From assembly GCA_030608865.1 (NCBI GenBank), contig JAUWDI010000018.1, positions 1 through 10,449 on the forward strand: 10,449 bases of DNA. Reading direction: 5' to 3'. Source of the stretch: Anaerolineales bacterium (lineage in GTDB: Bacteria > Chloroflexota > Anaerolineae > Anaerolineales > E44-bin32). The notes beneath the pieces are model-generated. The model made no database searches. It saw only the letters and a program-made list of their open reading frames with translations, and was not told the origin of the DNA. Shown here piece after piece: positions 1-5,542 of the stretch (position 1 is the stretch's first letter; each line of letters opens with the position of its first letter). A program made the translations under genes and the position numbers.

Positions 1-162
1 AAGCCATGTGACGACTGTTAAATTATAGAATCTAGCAAGAGATAAATTCCATAGTCCATTGGTCATATCTAAAAAGTAGGGTTGGATGTCCGATCGATAT
101 TTATCGCCTAACGCAAGACGTCAAAACCCGATTTTTTTGCATAGATGGGAGCATTAGAGTCT

Positions 163-636
163 TCAATTCGCATCTTTTTCAAATGCTTCCAGGATCTCCT
201 TGCTATGTTCTGCGGGTTTGACTTTCTCGAAGACCTGTTTGATTTTCCCCTCCGCATCGATCAAAAACGTCATTCGGTGTACGCCCTAATACTCCTTGCC
301 CATAAACTTCTTGGGACCCCATACGCCATAAGTCTCGCTGATCTTGTGGTCATCATCGGCCAACAGGGTGAAAGGCAGCTGAAATTTCTGTTTGAATTTC
401 GCCTGCTTTTTTACCGTGTCAGGGCTCACTCCCAGGATGACAACACCCCGATCTGAATACGCGCTGTAGTCATCGCGGAACGCACAAGCTTCTTTCGTAC
501 AGCCGGGCGTATCCGCCCGGGGATAGAAATATAGTACAACTTCCTTGCCGAGATAATCAGAGAGATGGACTGTCTCTCCCGCATCGTCAAGGACTTCAAA
601 GTCCGGAGCGGCTTCACCAATCTTGGGGATGGACAT
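163..636 (-). pseudogene. bcp: Bcp/PrxQ-type peroxiredoxin interrupted by an in-frame TAG
   Basis: Thiol peroxidase of the AhpC/TSA superfamily (Bcp/PrxQ), which reduces hydrogen peroxide and organic hydroperoxides in the cytoplasm. The ATG at 634-636 follows a near-perfect Shine-Dalgarno AAGGAGGT (645-652) by 8 nt. The active-site segment YPRADTPGC holds the peroxidatic Cys46, with Thr43 and Pro39, and Cys51 is the likely resolving cysteine. Codon 117 is TAG (286-288), so the product would stop at 116 residues. Read past it, the same frame continues without a shift as [15 protein letters not shown] and ends at a TGA (163-165), giving 157 codons, the normal family length. The lost part includes Arg121 of the HRMTFLID motif, the expected active-site arginine, plus the last strand and helix, so the truncated form should be inactive. 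A recent nonsense mutation, a base-call error and amber readthrough all remain possible. It stands alone, separated from yjbQ by a repeat cluster. The family call is firm; the pseudogene status is less so. Confidence 0.85.
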
Positions 637-730
637 AATCTGAGACCTCCTTAGTTAATGGGCAGACGGCCATCTTGTTTAAGCGCGTCGGCTAGCTAAT
701 TGTAAGCCAACTTGATTAAGATGAGATGAT

Positions 731-825
731 GGTATTCTGAGAAGCGGAGTGATGAAGAATCTCGGTTCTGGTAAGAACCAGCCGTCAGTTCGAAGAACGA
801 GATGCTTCGCTCCGCTCAGCATGAC
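731..825. repeat. Imperfect inverted repeat with nested hairpin
   Basis: The outer arms are 731-764 and 798-825. The right arm read in reverse complement begins GTCATGCTGAGCGGAGCGAA and matches the left arm (TTCTGAGAAGCGGAGTGATG) with small gaps, both arms reaching AATCTCG/ATCTCG. Between them lies a perfect hairpin GGTTCT-GGTA-AGAACC (764-779), with an alternative pairing CTGGT/ACCAG (768-772 and 777-781). It resembles the GTCATnCTGAG...ATCTCG dispersed repeats common in many bacterial genomes. Confidence 0.65.
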
Positions 826-866
826 ATTAATGGGCTACATTCGAGTTTAGAGATGGAGCCCGCACA

Positions 867-957
867 AGCAACATCCTAGGGATTTCTCGCGGAGTTTAGC
901 CTGCGAAGTCCCCGACCGAAGGGAGTGGGGAGCGAAGCCGAATGGGCTCGCAATGAC
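867..957. repeat. Composite dispersed repeat copy
   Basis: It starts with 24 bases (867-890) shared with the copies at 1121 and 1294 (AGCAACATCCTAGGGATTTC and the next four bases). It then diverges into a GC-rich insert with arms TCCCC/GGGGA around 909-934, and ends in GGCTCGCAATGAC, the terminus of the other repeat family. It looks like a longer or mosaic member joining the ends of two families. Confidence 0.55.
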
Positions 958-970
958 AAATCAAGAGTAC

Positions 971-992
971 GCCCGGAGCTGAACCTCCGGGC
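971..992. repeat. GCCC-type palindromic hairpin 1
   Basis: Perfect 8-bp stem GCCCGGAG (971-978) and CTCCGGGC (985-992) with a 6-base loop CTGAAC. No T-run follows on either strand, so it is not a typical intrinsic terminator. Its GCCC...GGGC ends match those of the hairpin at 1050-1071. Confidence 0.7.
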
Positions 993-1049
993 TCAAGGTA
1001 AAAGGGCGCGAAGCACCCTCAGGGTTAGCACGAAGGGGTTCTGCTATGA

Positions 1050-1071
1050 GCCCGTCAATAAATTGACGGGC
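1050..1071. repeat. GCCC-type palindromic hairpin 2
   Basis: Perfect inverted repeat GCCCGTCAAT (1050-1059) and ATTGACGGGC (1062-1071) around AA. As RNA it would close as an 8-bp stem with a TAAA tetraloop. There is no T-run on either side. The ends GCCC/GGGC and the length (22 bp) equal those of hairpin 1, but the inner stem sequence differs, which suggests a family defined by structure and ends. Confidence 0.75.
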
Positions 1072-1120
1072 GGATCACGGTGAACAAGGATAGCGCTCAT
1101 CCTATAGGTGAACCATCAAG

Positions 1121-1159
1121 AGCAACATCATAGGGATTTCTCGCTTCGCTCGAAATGAC
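1121..1159 (+). repeat. 39-bp dispersed repeat, copy 1
   Basis: Matches 1294-1332 at 37 of 39 positions (differences at the third and tenth bases), and its first half matches 867-890 at all but one position. Its right end GCTTCGCTCGAAATGAC is the half-palindrome typical of the GTCATTTCGAGCGAAGC repeat family. Confidence 0.8.
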
Positions 1160-1186
1160 AATTGGAGGCGAATTGTTTCCGTTCTT

Positions 1187-1268
1187 GTCATTGCGAGGAG
1201 CCCGTAAGGGCGACGTGGCAATCTCAGCGGATGAAAGAGCGAGATTGCATCGCTTCGCTCGCAATGAC
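1187..1268. repeat. 82-bp imperfect inverted repeat
   Basis: Perfect 11-bp terminal arms GTCATTGCGAG (1187-1197) and CTCGCAATGAC (1258-1268), with inner perfect 8-bp arms GCAATCTC (1218-1225) and GAGATTGC (1241-1248). This is the classic bipartite form of the GTCATTGCGAGG...GCAATCTC dispersed repeat, in which the two half-units face each other and can fold into a long hairpin. No coding capacity is likely. Confidence 0.8.
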
Positions 1269-1293
1269 ATTACGGGGCGTATTTCGTCTCAGG

Positions 1294-1332
1294 AGTAACA
1301 TCCTAGGGATTTCTCGCTTCGCTCGAAATGAC
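1294..1332 (+). repeat. 39-bp dispersed repeat, copy 2
   Basis: Second copy of the unit at 1121-1159 (37 of 39 identical), in the same orientation. It sits 25 bp after the 82-bp inverted repeat and is followed directly by a run of seven T (1333-1339). Confidence 0.8.
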
Positions 1333-1358
1333 TTTTTTTCAGAGCCCTTCCCGCGCTT

Positions 1359-1392
1359 GTCATTGCGAGGAACGGAGTGACGAAGCAATCTC
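1359..1392 (+). repeat. Half-unit of the GTCATTGCGAGG repeat
   Basis: Begins GTCATTGCGAGGAACGGAGT and ends GAAGCAATCTC. It corresponds to the left half of the 82-bp element at 1187-1268, but the right half is missing. It lies 69 bp downstream of the yjbQ stop in the sense of yjbQ transcription, so it could fold in the 3' end of that transcript with the right arm of the 82-bp element. Confidence 0.7.
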
Positions 1393-1461
1393 CTCCTGAA
1401 GATGCTGGGAATTGGCAACGGGCCGCCGCTCGGTCATCCACACAAGTGCGACCTCTCATCT

Positions 1462-1881
1462 TCATTCTCCGATGATTTTAACCAGCACCCTCTTCCTTCT
1501 CCCCCCATCAAATTCGCCATAGAAGATCTGTTCCCAAGGTCCGAAATCAAGCTGTCCGTTGGTCACAGAGACGACAACTTCACGCCCCATGATTTGCCGT
1601 TTCATGTGTGCGTCCGCGTTGTCCTCACCCGTTCGATTGTGGAGATATTGGCTGGTTGGCGCATGCGGTGCAAGTTTCTCAAGCCACACCTCGTAGTCCT
1701 CGTGCAGACCGGACTCATCATCGTTAACAAAAACAGATGCCGTGATGTGCATCGCGTTGACGAGCACGAGACCTTCCTGTATCCCACTCTCCCGTAGACA
1801 GGTGTCGACCTCCGGGGTAATGTTAATCAGCGCTCGCCGGCCCGGTGTGTTAAACCACAGCTCTTTTCGATAGGATTGCAT
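1462..1881 (-). CDS. yjbQ: YjbQ/UPF0047 family protein (putative secondary thiamine-phosphate synthase)
   Basis: Small cytoplasmic protein of the YjbQ (UPF0047, TIGR00149) family. E. coli YjbQ is reported to have weak thiamine-phosphate synthase activity; the main physiological role is unsettled, so function here is by family only. The ATG at 1879-1881 is chosen because AAGGAGGG lies about 6 nt upstream and the protein then begins [10 protein letters not shown] at 139 residues, the normal length; an open frame extends 13 codons further up (to 1920) but lacks such a site. Family landmarks are visible: [11 protein letters not shown] (44-54, His45), [16 protein letters not shown] (79-94, His81, Asn82, His92), [19 protein letters not shown] (108-126) and the closing VLVKIIGE. 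It is a one-gene unit: nrdJ upstream has its own terminator and a repeat cluster lies downstream. Confidence 0.92.
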   Translation of the reverse strand: MQSYRKELWFNTPGRRALINITPEVDTCLRESGIQEGLVLVNAMHITASVFVNDDESGLHEDYEVWLEKLAPHAPTSQYLHNRTGEDNADAHMKRQIMGREVVVSVTNGQLDFGPWEQIFYGEFDGGRRKRVLVKIIGE

Positions 1882-1887
1882 TTCGAT

Positions 1888-1912
1888 CCCTCCTTTCCCG
1901 AAGACAGGGAAA
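1888..1912 (-). promoter_or_regulatory. yjbQ ribosome binding site with adjacent hairpin
   Basis: The yjbQ Shine-Dalgarno (AGGAGGG, complement of 1888-1894) is abutted by a perfect 6-bp hairpin TTTCCC/GGGAAA (1907-1912 and 1894-1899 in transcript order) with a 7-base loop. The 3' edge of the stem touches the first base of the ribosome site. It may tune translation, but a chance hairpin is equally plausible. No convincing sigma-70 promoter was found further upstream; the best guess is TATAGA near 1929-1934 with a poor -35. Confidence 0.3.
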
Positions 1913-2061
1913 TAACTCAACTTCCTCTATACCATGGCACCTGATTCAAACAAATCGGCCTAAGCGTCATCTGGTTAAGCACAAGAAGACCGACCGCGCA
2001 GGGCAAGACAGGTAACAACCCTATTCTACGTTGAATGAGAGGAAGGTCATACTGGGGATGG

Positions 2062-2110
2062 ATTATTAAAAGGCAAAATCCAACGCCAAAGCGATCAATG
2101 CGCTGGATTT
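2062..2110 (-). terminator. Intrinsic terminator of nrdJ
   Basis: On the minus strand the arms AAATCCAGCGC (2110-2100) and GCGTTGGATTT (2086-2076) form an 11-bp stem with a single G-U pair and a 13-base loop. The stem runs into a T-rich tract TTTTGCCTTTTAATAAT. It begins about 40 nt after the nrdJ stop. The plus strand has no T-run at the other side, so it acts in the nrdJ direction and isolates yjbQ. Confidence 0.8.
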
Positions 2111-2151
2111 CAAATTTGGGTTAATCCACTCTGCAAATTGGAAAACTCCGC

Positions 2152-4698
2152 TCAACACTCACTAAAACCGCACGCGTAGCACTTCCGGCATCCCTCTTCA
2201 TTAACCAGCGCTGCTGCACCGCACTCTGGGCAGAGATCTCCGATGCGCATCGTCAACTGATTCTCTGGGGGTGTTTCTTGAATGAGATGGCCCGGAATAA
2301 TTTCCGGCGTCTCTTCTAAGTACGCAGCGAGCGCACGCGCCAACCCATCGGGCAGTGAAAGGACTCGGTTGGGACCAAAGCCCGTTGGCCGCCCGCCTCC
2401 GATTCCAGCAAGTTGTCTAACGACCTCGCCAAGCCGGTCTCGTGGTGGTACCGGCGAAGCAATGCGCAACAAATAAGAGATTAATCGCCCGATTGCTTCA
2501 GACACTGCAGCAGTCTCAGATCCAGCTTTTGCAGTGGTAATAAATATTTCGAATGGCTGTCCGGCTCCGCCCCCATTTTCATTGATCGTCACAAATGCTT
2601 TTCCAAGAGGGGTTGTTATCTGATACGTACAGCCGTCTAGGCGCTGTTCCCGCGGCTTTTTCCCTTCCAGCCAGAGATGGATTTGGCGTGGCGCACCTTC
2701 CTTCAACGCCTTCGCATCCGCAGTCCCCTTTGTCTCGAGCACGACTTTCTGTCGTGATCCCGTAACATATACTGTCAAGCCTTTACAGCCGAGTTCCCAA
2801 GAAAGTATGTAGGCTTGAGCGACGTCTTCCACAGTGGCGTCGGTGGGGAAGTTGCAGGTCTTACTCATGCTATTGTCGACAAATACCTGCATGGCAGCCT
2901 GCATACGCACGTGCTCATCAGCCGAGATATCGTGCGAGACGACGAACACATCGCGGACATCTTCTGGTACCGCATCAATTTCCTGGCACGAACCGTGTTT
3001 CATCACCGCTTCAACGATCATCTCTCGCGTTAAATCATCAACCCCATCTTCAATGAGCGCTTGATCAAACATCGGACTTGTATACGTGAGCCGTAAATCA
3101 TCGCCGTCATCGTCGACATGCCGGTAATATGCAAGAGCGAAAACCGGTTCGCAGCCATAGCCCTCACACCCAGCGACTGTGGCAATCGTTCCTGTCGGCG
3201 CGACAGTAGTTTGGGCAGCATTTCGTATTCCCGTTTGTTGGATCCCTTCGAGAACGTCCTGCCAGTCAAGCTTCGGTCGCCCGTAGTCTCGCGAGAAAGG
3301 ATGTAGAGGCTTGGGTGGCTCCCATGTGATTCGGTCTGGATCATAGATGCTGCCTTCGATAACCGAGAATGGGCCGCGCTCTCGTGCCAGCTCGACGCTC
3401 GTTGACATGCTGTGGAAGCGGATGAACTCCATTACCTGACCGGAAAATTCCTGGGCTTCCTCTGAGCCGTAGCGAATTCCTGTGTGATACAGCAAATCAC
3501 CAAGCCCCATAATACCCAAACCGATACGCCGTGCTCGCAAAGCAGCTTCTTCAAGCTGCGGAACCGCTGGAACGTAAGCATTTGCGCTCACAACATCATC
3601 CAGGAAGCGGGTTGCTAGCTGAACGCTTTCGCGCAGTTTCGACCAATCGACAGATCGATTTGGTCCGAAATGCTGTGCCAGGTTGATCGAACCCAAGCAG
3701 CAGTTTTCATAAGGGCCTAGCCATTGCTCGCCGCAAGGGTTTGTGGCTTCCAAATCGTACAGATGGGGAACCGGGTTGCTCCGGTTTGCAGCATCAAGGA
3801 AAAGAACGCCTGGTTCTCCGTTGTGATGAGCTTGTTGAACAATTTTATTAAAGAGCTCGCGGGCGCGAACCCGTTCATAGACTATGAACTCGGCATTCGC
3901 TTCGAGAAGCTGGCGATGTGTTCTGTTGGATTCGCTATACTCCGGTGAAGATATATCCGGGAAGCGCAGCTCCCACCAATCGTCGTTCTTAACCGCCTCC
4001 ATGAACTCATCGGTAACACCGATCGAGATGTTGAAATTCGTAATTGCATTCTCGTCCGTTTTGCAGCTAATGAAGGACTCGATATCGGGGTGGTCGACTC
4101 TGAGGACGGCCATATTAGCCCCGCGCCGGGTACCGCCCTGGGCGATAACACCGAAAGCGCGGTCGTATACCCTCAAGAAACCAACTGGTCCCGTCGCCTC
4201 ACCTCTCGAAGAGTTGACCAAGTCACCATTTGGGCGCAATCTTGAGAATGAGAAACCGTTGCCTCCGCCGGTCTGCTGAATTAAAGCAGCATTACGCAGA
4301 GTCTGGAAGATGCCTTCCGAATCGCGTCCCATGTCATCAGCAATTGGCAGGACGAAGCAAGCTGCGAGCTGGCCTAGAGGCGTGCCCGCTCCGGTGAAGG
4401 TCGGTGAGTTGGGGAAAAAACGCTTGCTAGCGATGAGTTCATAGAAATCACGGGCGACCGATTCAACTTCGACGTCCCATTCCTCTTCGACTAGCGCAAC
4501 ATTGTAGGCAACCCGCCAGAACATCTCCTCCATTGTCTCGCTCGGTTGGCCATCTTCCCCGCGTCGAAGATAACGCTTAACCAAGACCGTCTTGGCGTTA
4601 TCAGATAACTCAACAGCACATAAGTCTTCTGGACGCGAAGGGGTTCTTGTTAACCCATTATTTAGATCTACAGCCACTCCTGTTGGATCCGTTTCCAA
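2152..4698 (-). CDS. nrdJ: Adenosylcobalamin-dependent (class II) ribonucleotide reductase
   Basis: Converts ribonucleotides to deoxyribonucleotides using a thiyl radical made by coenzyme B12, needing neither oxygen nor a second subunit. The protein is 848 residues, normal for the TIGR02504 type. Landmarks: [12 protein letters not shown] (94-105), redox Cys114 in [24 protein letters not shown] (142-156), the catalytic motif NPCGE (Asn320, Cys322, Glu324), a partner redox cysteine at Cys333/334 in [29 protein letters not shown] (500-518), and [11 protein letters not shown] (616-626). A TSCPD-like domain spans roughly 671-796. The tail is a zinc ribbon CPEC (823-826) ... [12 protein letters not shown] (837-848), whose end cysteines usually re-reduce the active site. 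The start is TTG (4696-4698): GGAGGGAGAGG lies just upstream, an in-frame TAA sits 21 nt before it, and the next Met (56) is inside the conserved region. It lies 77 bp after nrdR, the family's usual regulator. Confidence 0.96.
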   Translation of the reverse strand: METDPTGVAVDLNNGLTRTPSRPEDLCAVELSDNAKTVLVKRYLRRGEDGQPSETMEEMFWRVAYNVALVEEEWDVEVESVARDFYELIASKRFFPNSPTFTGAGTPLGQLAACFVLPIADDMGRDSEGIFQTLRNAALIQQTGGGNGFSFSRLRPNGDLVNSSRGEATGPVGFLRVYDRAFGVIAQGGTRRGANMAVLRVDHPDIESFISCKTDENAITNFNISIGVTDEFMEAVKNDDWWELRFPDISSPEYSESNRTHRQLLEANAEFIVYERVRARELFNKIVQQAHHNGEPGVLFLDAANRSNPVPHLYDLEATNPCGEQWLGPYENCCLGSINLAQHFGPNRSVDWSKLRESVQLATRFLDDVVSANAYVPAVPQLEEAALRARRIGLGIMGLGDLLYHTGIRYGSEEAQEFSGQVMEFIRFHSMSTSVELARERGPFSVIEGSIYDPDRITWEPPKPLHPFSRDYGRPKLDWQDVLEGIQQTGIRNAAQTTVAPTGTIATVAGCEGYGCEPVFALAYYRHVDDDGDDLRLTYTSPMFDQALIEDGVDDLTREMIVEAVMKHGSCQEIDAVPEDVRDVFVVSHDISADEHVRMQAAMQVFVDNSMSKTCNFPTDATVEDVAQAYILSWELGCKGLTVYVTGSRQKVVLETKGTADAKALKEGAPRQIHLWLEGKKPREQRLDGCTYQITTPLGKAFVTINENGGGAGQPFEIFITTAKAGSETAAVSEAIGRLISYLLRIASPVPPRDRLGEVVRQLAGIGGGRPTGFGPNRVLSLPDGLARALAAYLEETPEIIPGHLIQETPPENQLTMRIGDLCPECGAAALVNEEGCRKCYACGFSEC

Positions 4699-4718
4699 CG
4701 TCCTCTCCCTCCAAAATT

Positions 4719-4732
4719 ACCATCAACCATCA
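4719..4732 (-). repeat. Tandem 7-bp repeat in the nrdJ leader
   Basis: Two perfect copies of TGATGGT in tandem on the minus strand, located between the palindrome at 4738-4757 and the nrdJ ribosome binding site. No function is known; it may be chance. Confidence 0.4.
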
Positions 4733-4737
4733 AATCT

Positions 4738-4757
4738 GCCACAATTAACATTGTGGC
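4738..4757 (-). promoter_or_regulatory. Palindrome between nrdR and nrdJ (possible NrdR-type operator)
   Basis: Perfect 8-bp inverted repeat GCCACAAT-TAAC-ATTGTGGC on the plus strand, 39 nt upstream of the nrdJ start and 18 nt past the nrdR stop. The inner arms CACAAT/ATTGTG equal those of an NrdR box of the form ACACAATATATTGTGT, but the arms are separated by 4 bases instead of 2. No T-run follows on the minus strand, so a terminator is unlikely. It could be an operator for nrdJ or an mRNA-processing or attenuating hairpin within the nrdR-nrdJ message. Confidence 0.45.
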
Positions 4758-4775
4758 GGACCACACATGAAACAA

Positions 4776-5225
4776 TCACATTTCGAGTAGAAAATCTATT
4801 TCATCGCGAACGGCTTGTAGATCGTCAAGACCTAGATAAACGATCGCATAGCGAATGTAGGCAACGTGATCGAGGTCTTTTAATCCTGCAATAACCATAT
4901 CGCCGACAACTCTAGAGGAGACTTCCGCTTTACCCATCGCCTGGAGCGTCGATTCGACCTCACCGACGAGACGTTCAATATCTGCTGCCGATACCGGGCG
5001 CTTTGCACAGGCGATCCGGATCCCTTGGTGAAGCTTCTCACGGTTGAACTCTTCCCGGGTTCCATCCTGTTTGGTAATTAGCGGAGAGGCGAGGACTGCC
5101 CGCTCGTACGTACTGAAACGCTGACTGCACCCGATACACTCCCTGCGACGCCGAACCCCACCCCGTGAGTCACGCGTTGTATCGATAACACGGGTTCGTT
5201 CTCCCTCACAGTACGGGCAGCGCAT
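4776..5225 (-). CDS. nrdR: Transcriptional repressor NrdR
   Basis: Zinc-binding, ATP/dATP-sensing repressor of ribonucleotide reductase genes. The protein is 149 residues, standard for the family. The N-terminal zinc ribbon is MRCPYC ... ECIGC (Cys3, Cys6, Cys30, Cys33) with the usual basic stretch RRRREC and RFSTYER. The ATP-cone domain covers about 49-139, including KQDGTREEFNREKL (52-65), ACAKRPVS (72-79) and VAYIRYAIVYLGLDD (121-135). The ATG at 5223-5225 is preceded by GCGAGG about 6 nt upstream and gives the canonical N-terminus. It lies directly ahead of nrdJ, its expected target, and about 320 bp downstream of ftsZ, separated by hairpins and its own candidate promoter. Two NrdR-box-like sites in its leader suggest self-regulation together with nrdJ. 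Confidence 0.97.
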   Translation of the reverse strand: MRCPYCEGERTRVIDTTRDSRGGVRRRRECIGCSQRFSTYERAVLASPLITKQDGTREEFNREKLHQGIRIACAKRPVSAADIERLVGEVESTLQAMGKAEVSSRVVGDMVIAGLKDLDHVAYIRYAIVYLGLDDLQAVRDEIDFLLEM

Positions 5226-5254
5226 TTATGCCTCGCTTATGGCACAGTTGTTCC

Positions 5255-5270
5255 ACGCCATATCTAGGTG
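5255..5270 (-). promoter_or_regulatory. Candidate NrdR box, proximal
   Basis: Plus-strand sequence ACGCCATATCTAGGTG. The central ten bases CCATATCTAG match 8 of 10 of the NrdR-box core CwAtATaTwG (consensus recalled from comparative studies), and the full 16-mer matches 10 of 16. It lies 30 nt upstream of the nrdR start, within the expected 5' leader, where repressor binding could block transcription. Confidence 0.4.
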
Positions 5271-5285
5271 TCCCAAAGTTGACAT

Positions 5286-5301
5286 CCCCAACCGATTGGG
5301 G
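5286..5301 (-). promoter_or_regulatory. Candidate NrdR box, distal
   Basis: Palindrome CCCCAA-CCGA-TTGGGG, in which seven of the eight base pairs are symmetric. It matches 7 of 10 of the NrdR-box core but has a GC-rich centre. Its start is exactly 31 bp from that of the proximal site; known NrdR boxes typically come as pairs about three helical turns apart. It lies just downstream of the candidate -10 element. Confidence 0.4.
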
Positions 5302-5313
5302 GTAGAGCGGTAA

Positions 5314-5340
5314 ATTTTAGCATAAGGAGGAACATCTCAA
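5314..5340 (-). promoter_or_regulatory. Candidate sigma-70 promoter of nrdR-nrdJ
   Basis: On the minus strand an extended -10 element TGC-TAAAAT (5322-5314; TAAAAT differs from TATAAT at one base). A -35-like TTGAGA (5340-5335, five of six consensus bases) lies at a short 15-bp spacing; an alternative TTGTTG (5343-5338) lies at 18 bp. Transcription would start near 5307, leaving an approximately 80-nt leader that contains both candidate NrdR boxes. Confidence 0.45.
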
Positions 5341-5396
5341 CAAGGTAATAAGCACCATCTGAACCTTAAAATAATTGGTACTTTAGTCCCCCCCTA

Positions 5397-5450
5397 TTAA
5401 GAAACACAACAGACCGTTACCGGGAGGAGGTACCGGCGACGGTCTGTGTG
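5397..5450 (-). terminator. Hairpin terminator downstream of ftsZ
   Basis: Arms ACGGTCTGT (5439-5447) and ACAGACCGT (5409-5417) pair over 9 bp, extended by CAC/GTG (5405-5407 and 5448-5450) past one bulged A. An inner CCGG/CCGG stem lies at 5420-5423 and 5433-5436. On the minus strand the hairpin is followed by TTTCTTAAT, a moderate T-tract. It would stop dcw transcripts before nrdR. Confidence 0.6.
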
Positions 5451-5457
5451 TATGGAT

Positions 5458-5497
5458 GCCCTTAGAGAAAACCGTGCGGCAAACGGCTCTTAAGGGC
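5458..5497 (-). terminator. First hairpin after ftsZ, terminator-like
   Basis: Outer arms GCCCTTA (5491-5497 and 5458-5464 pairing) enclose an inner stem CCGT/ACGG (5483-5486 and 5472-5475), which on the minus strand is followed by TTTTCTCT. The inner stem plus T-run could terminate, while the full fold would sequester that T-run in the outer stem region. It sits 46 nt after the ftsZ stop and precedes the larger hairpin at 5397-5450. Confidence 0.45.
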
Positions 5498-5542
5498 GTT
5501 TAGGGGTAGGAGTCGACTGGCCGAGCCGAGAGCCCACCCACC

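Larger units (their letters stand above)
637..1461. other. Intergenic repeat cluster without genes
   Basis: About 825 bp between the start of the broken peroxiredoxin and the end of yjbQ. Apart from the bcp ribosome binding site it shows no credible gene. Short open frames here (for example 1162-1380 plus and 1224-1418 minus) only translate the repeats. The stretch is mostly imperfect inverted repeats and hairpins, listed separately. No transposase, tRNA or CRISPR-like regular spacing was seen. Confidence 0.75.

Noticed and set aside
971..1071. GCCC hairpins as intrinsic terminators
   Set aside because: No T-run follows either hairpin on either strand, and neither is placed at a gene end.
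731..1392. CRISPR array
   Set aside because: The repeats differ in length, orientation and spacing, there are no regular spacers, and no cas genes are nearby.
1162..1418. Short open frames on both strands through the repeats (72 and 64 codons)
   Set aside because: They translate the GTCATTGCGAGG-type repeats and their complements, lack ribosome sites, and show no protein family features.
1402..1797. 131-codon open frame on the plus strand opposite yjbQ
   Set aside because: Shadow of yjbQ; the minus-strand frame has the family motifs and a strong ribosome binding site.
3884..4279. 131-codon open frame on the plus strand opposite nrdJ
   Set aside because: It lies wholly antisense to a strongly conserved reductase region and its translation has no recognisable features.
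4699..4775. Cobalamin riboswitch before the B12-dependent reductase
   Set aside because: The gap is only 77 bp and shows no B12-box-like sequence; it is too short for the aptamer.
5279..5308. Plus-strand TTGACA-18-TAGAGC promoter-like pair
   Set aside because: The -10 is poor, no plus-strand gene follows, and the spacer is the palindrome better explained as a candidate operator for nrdR.
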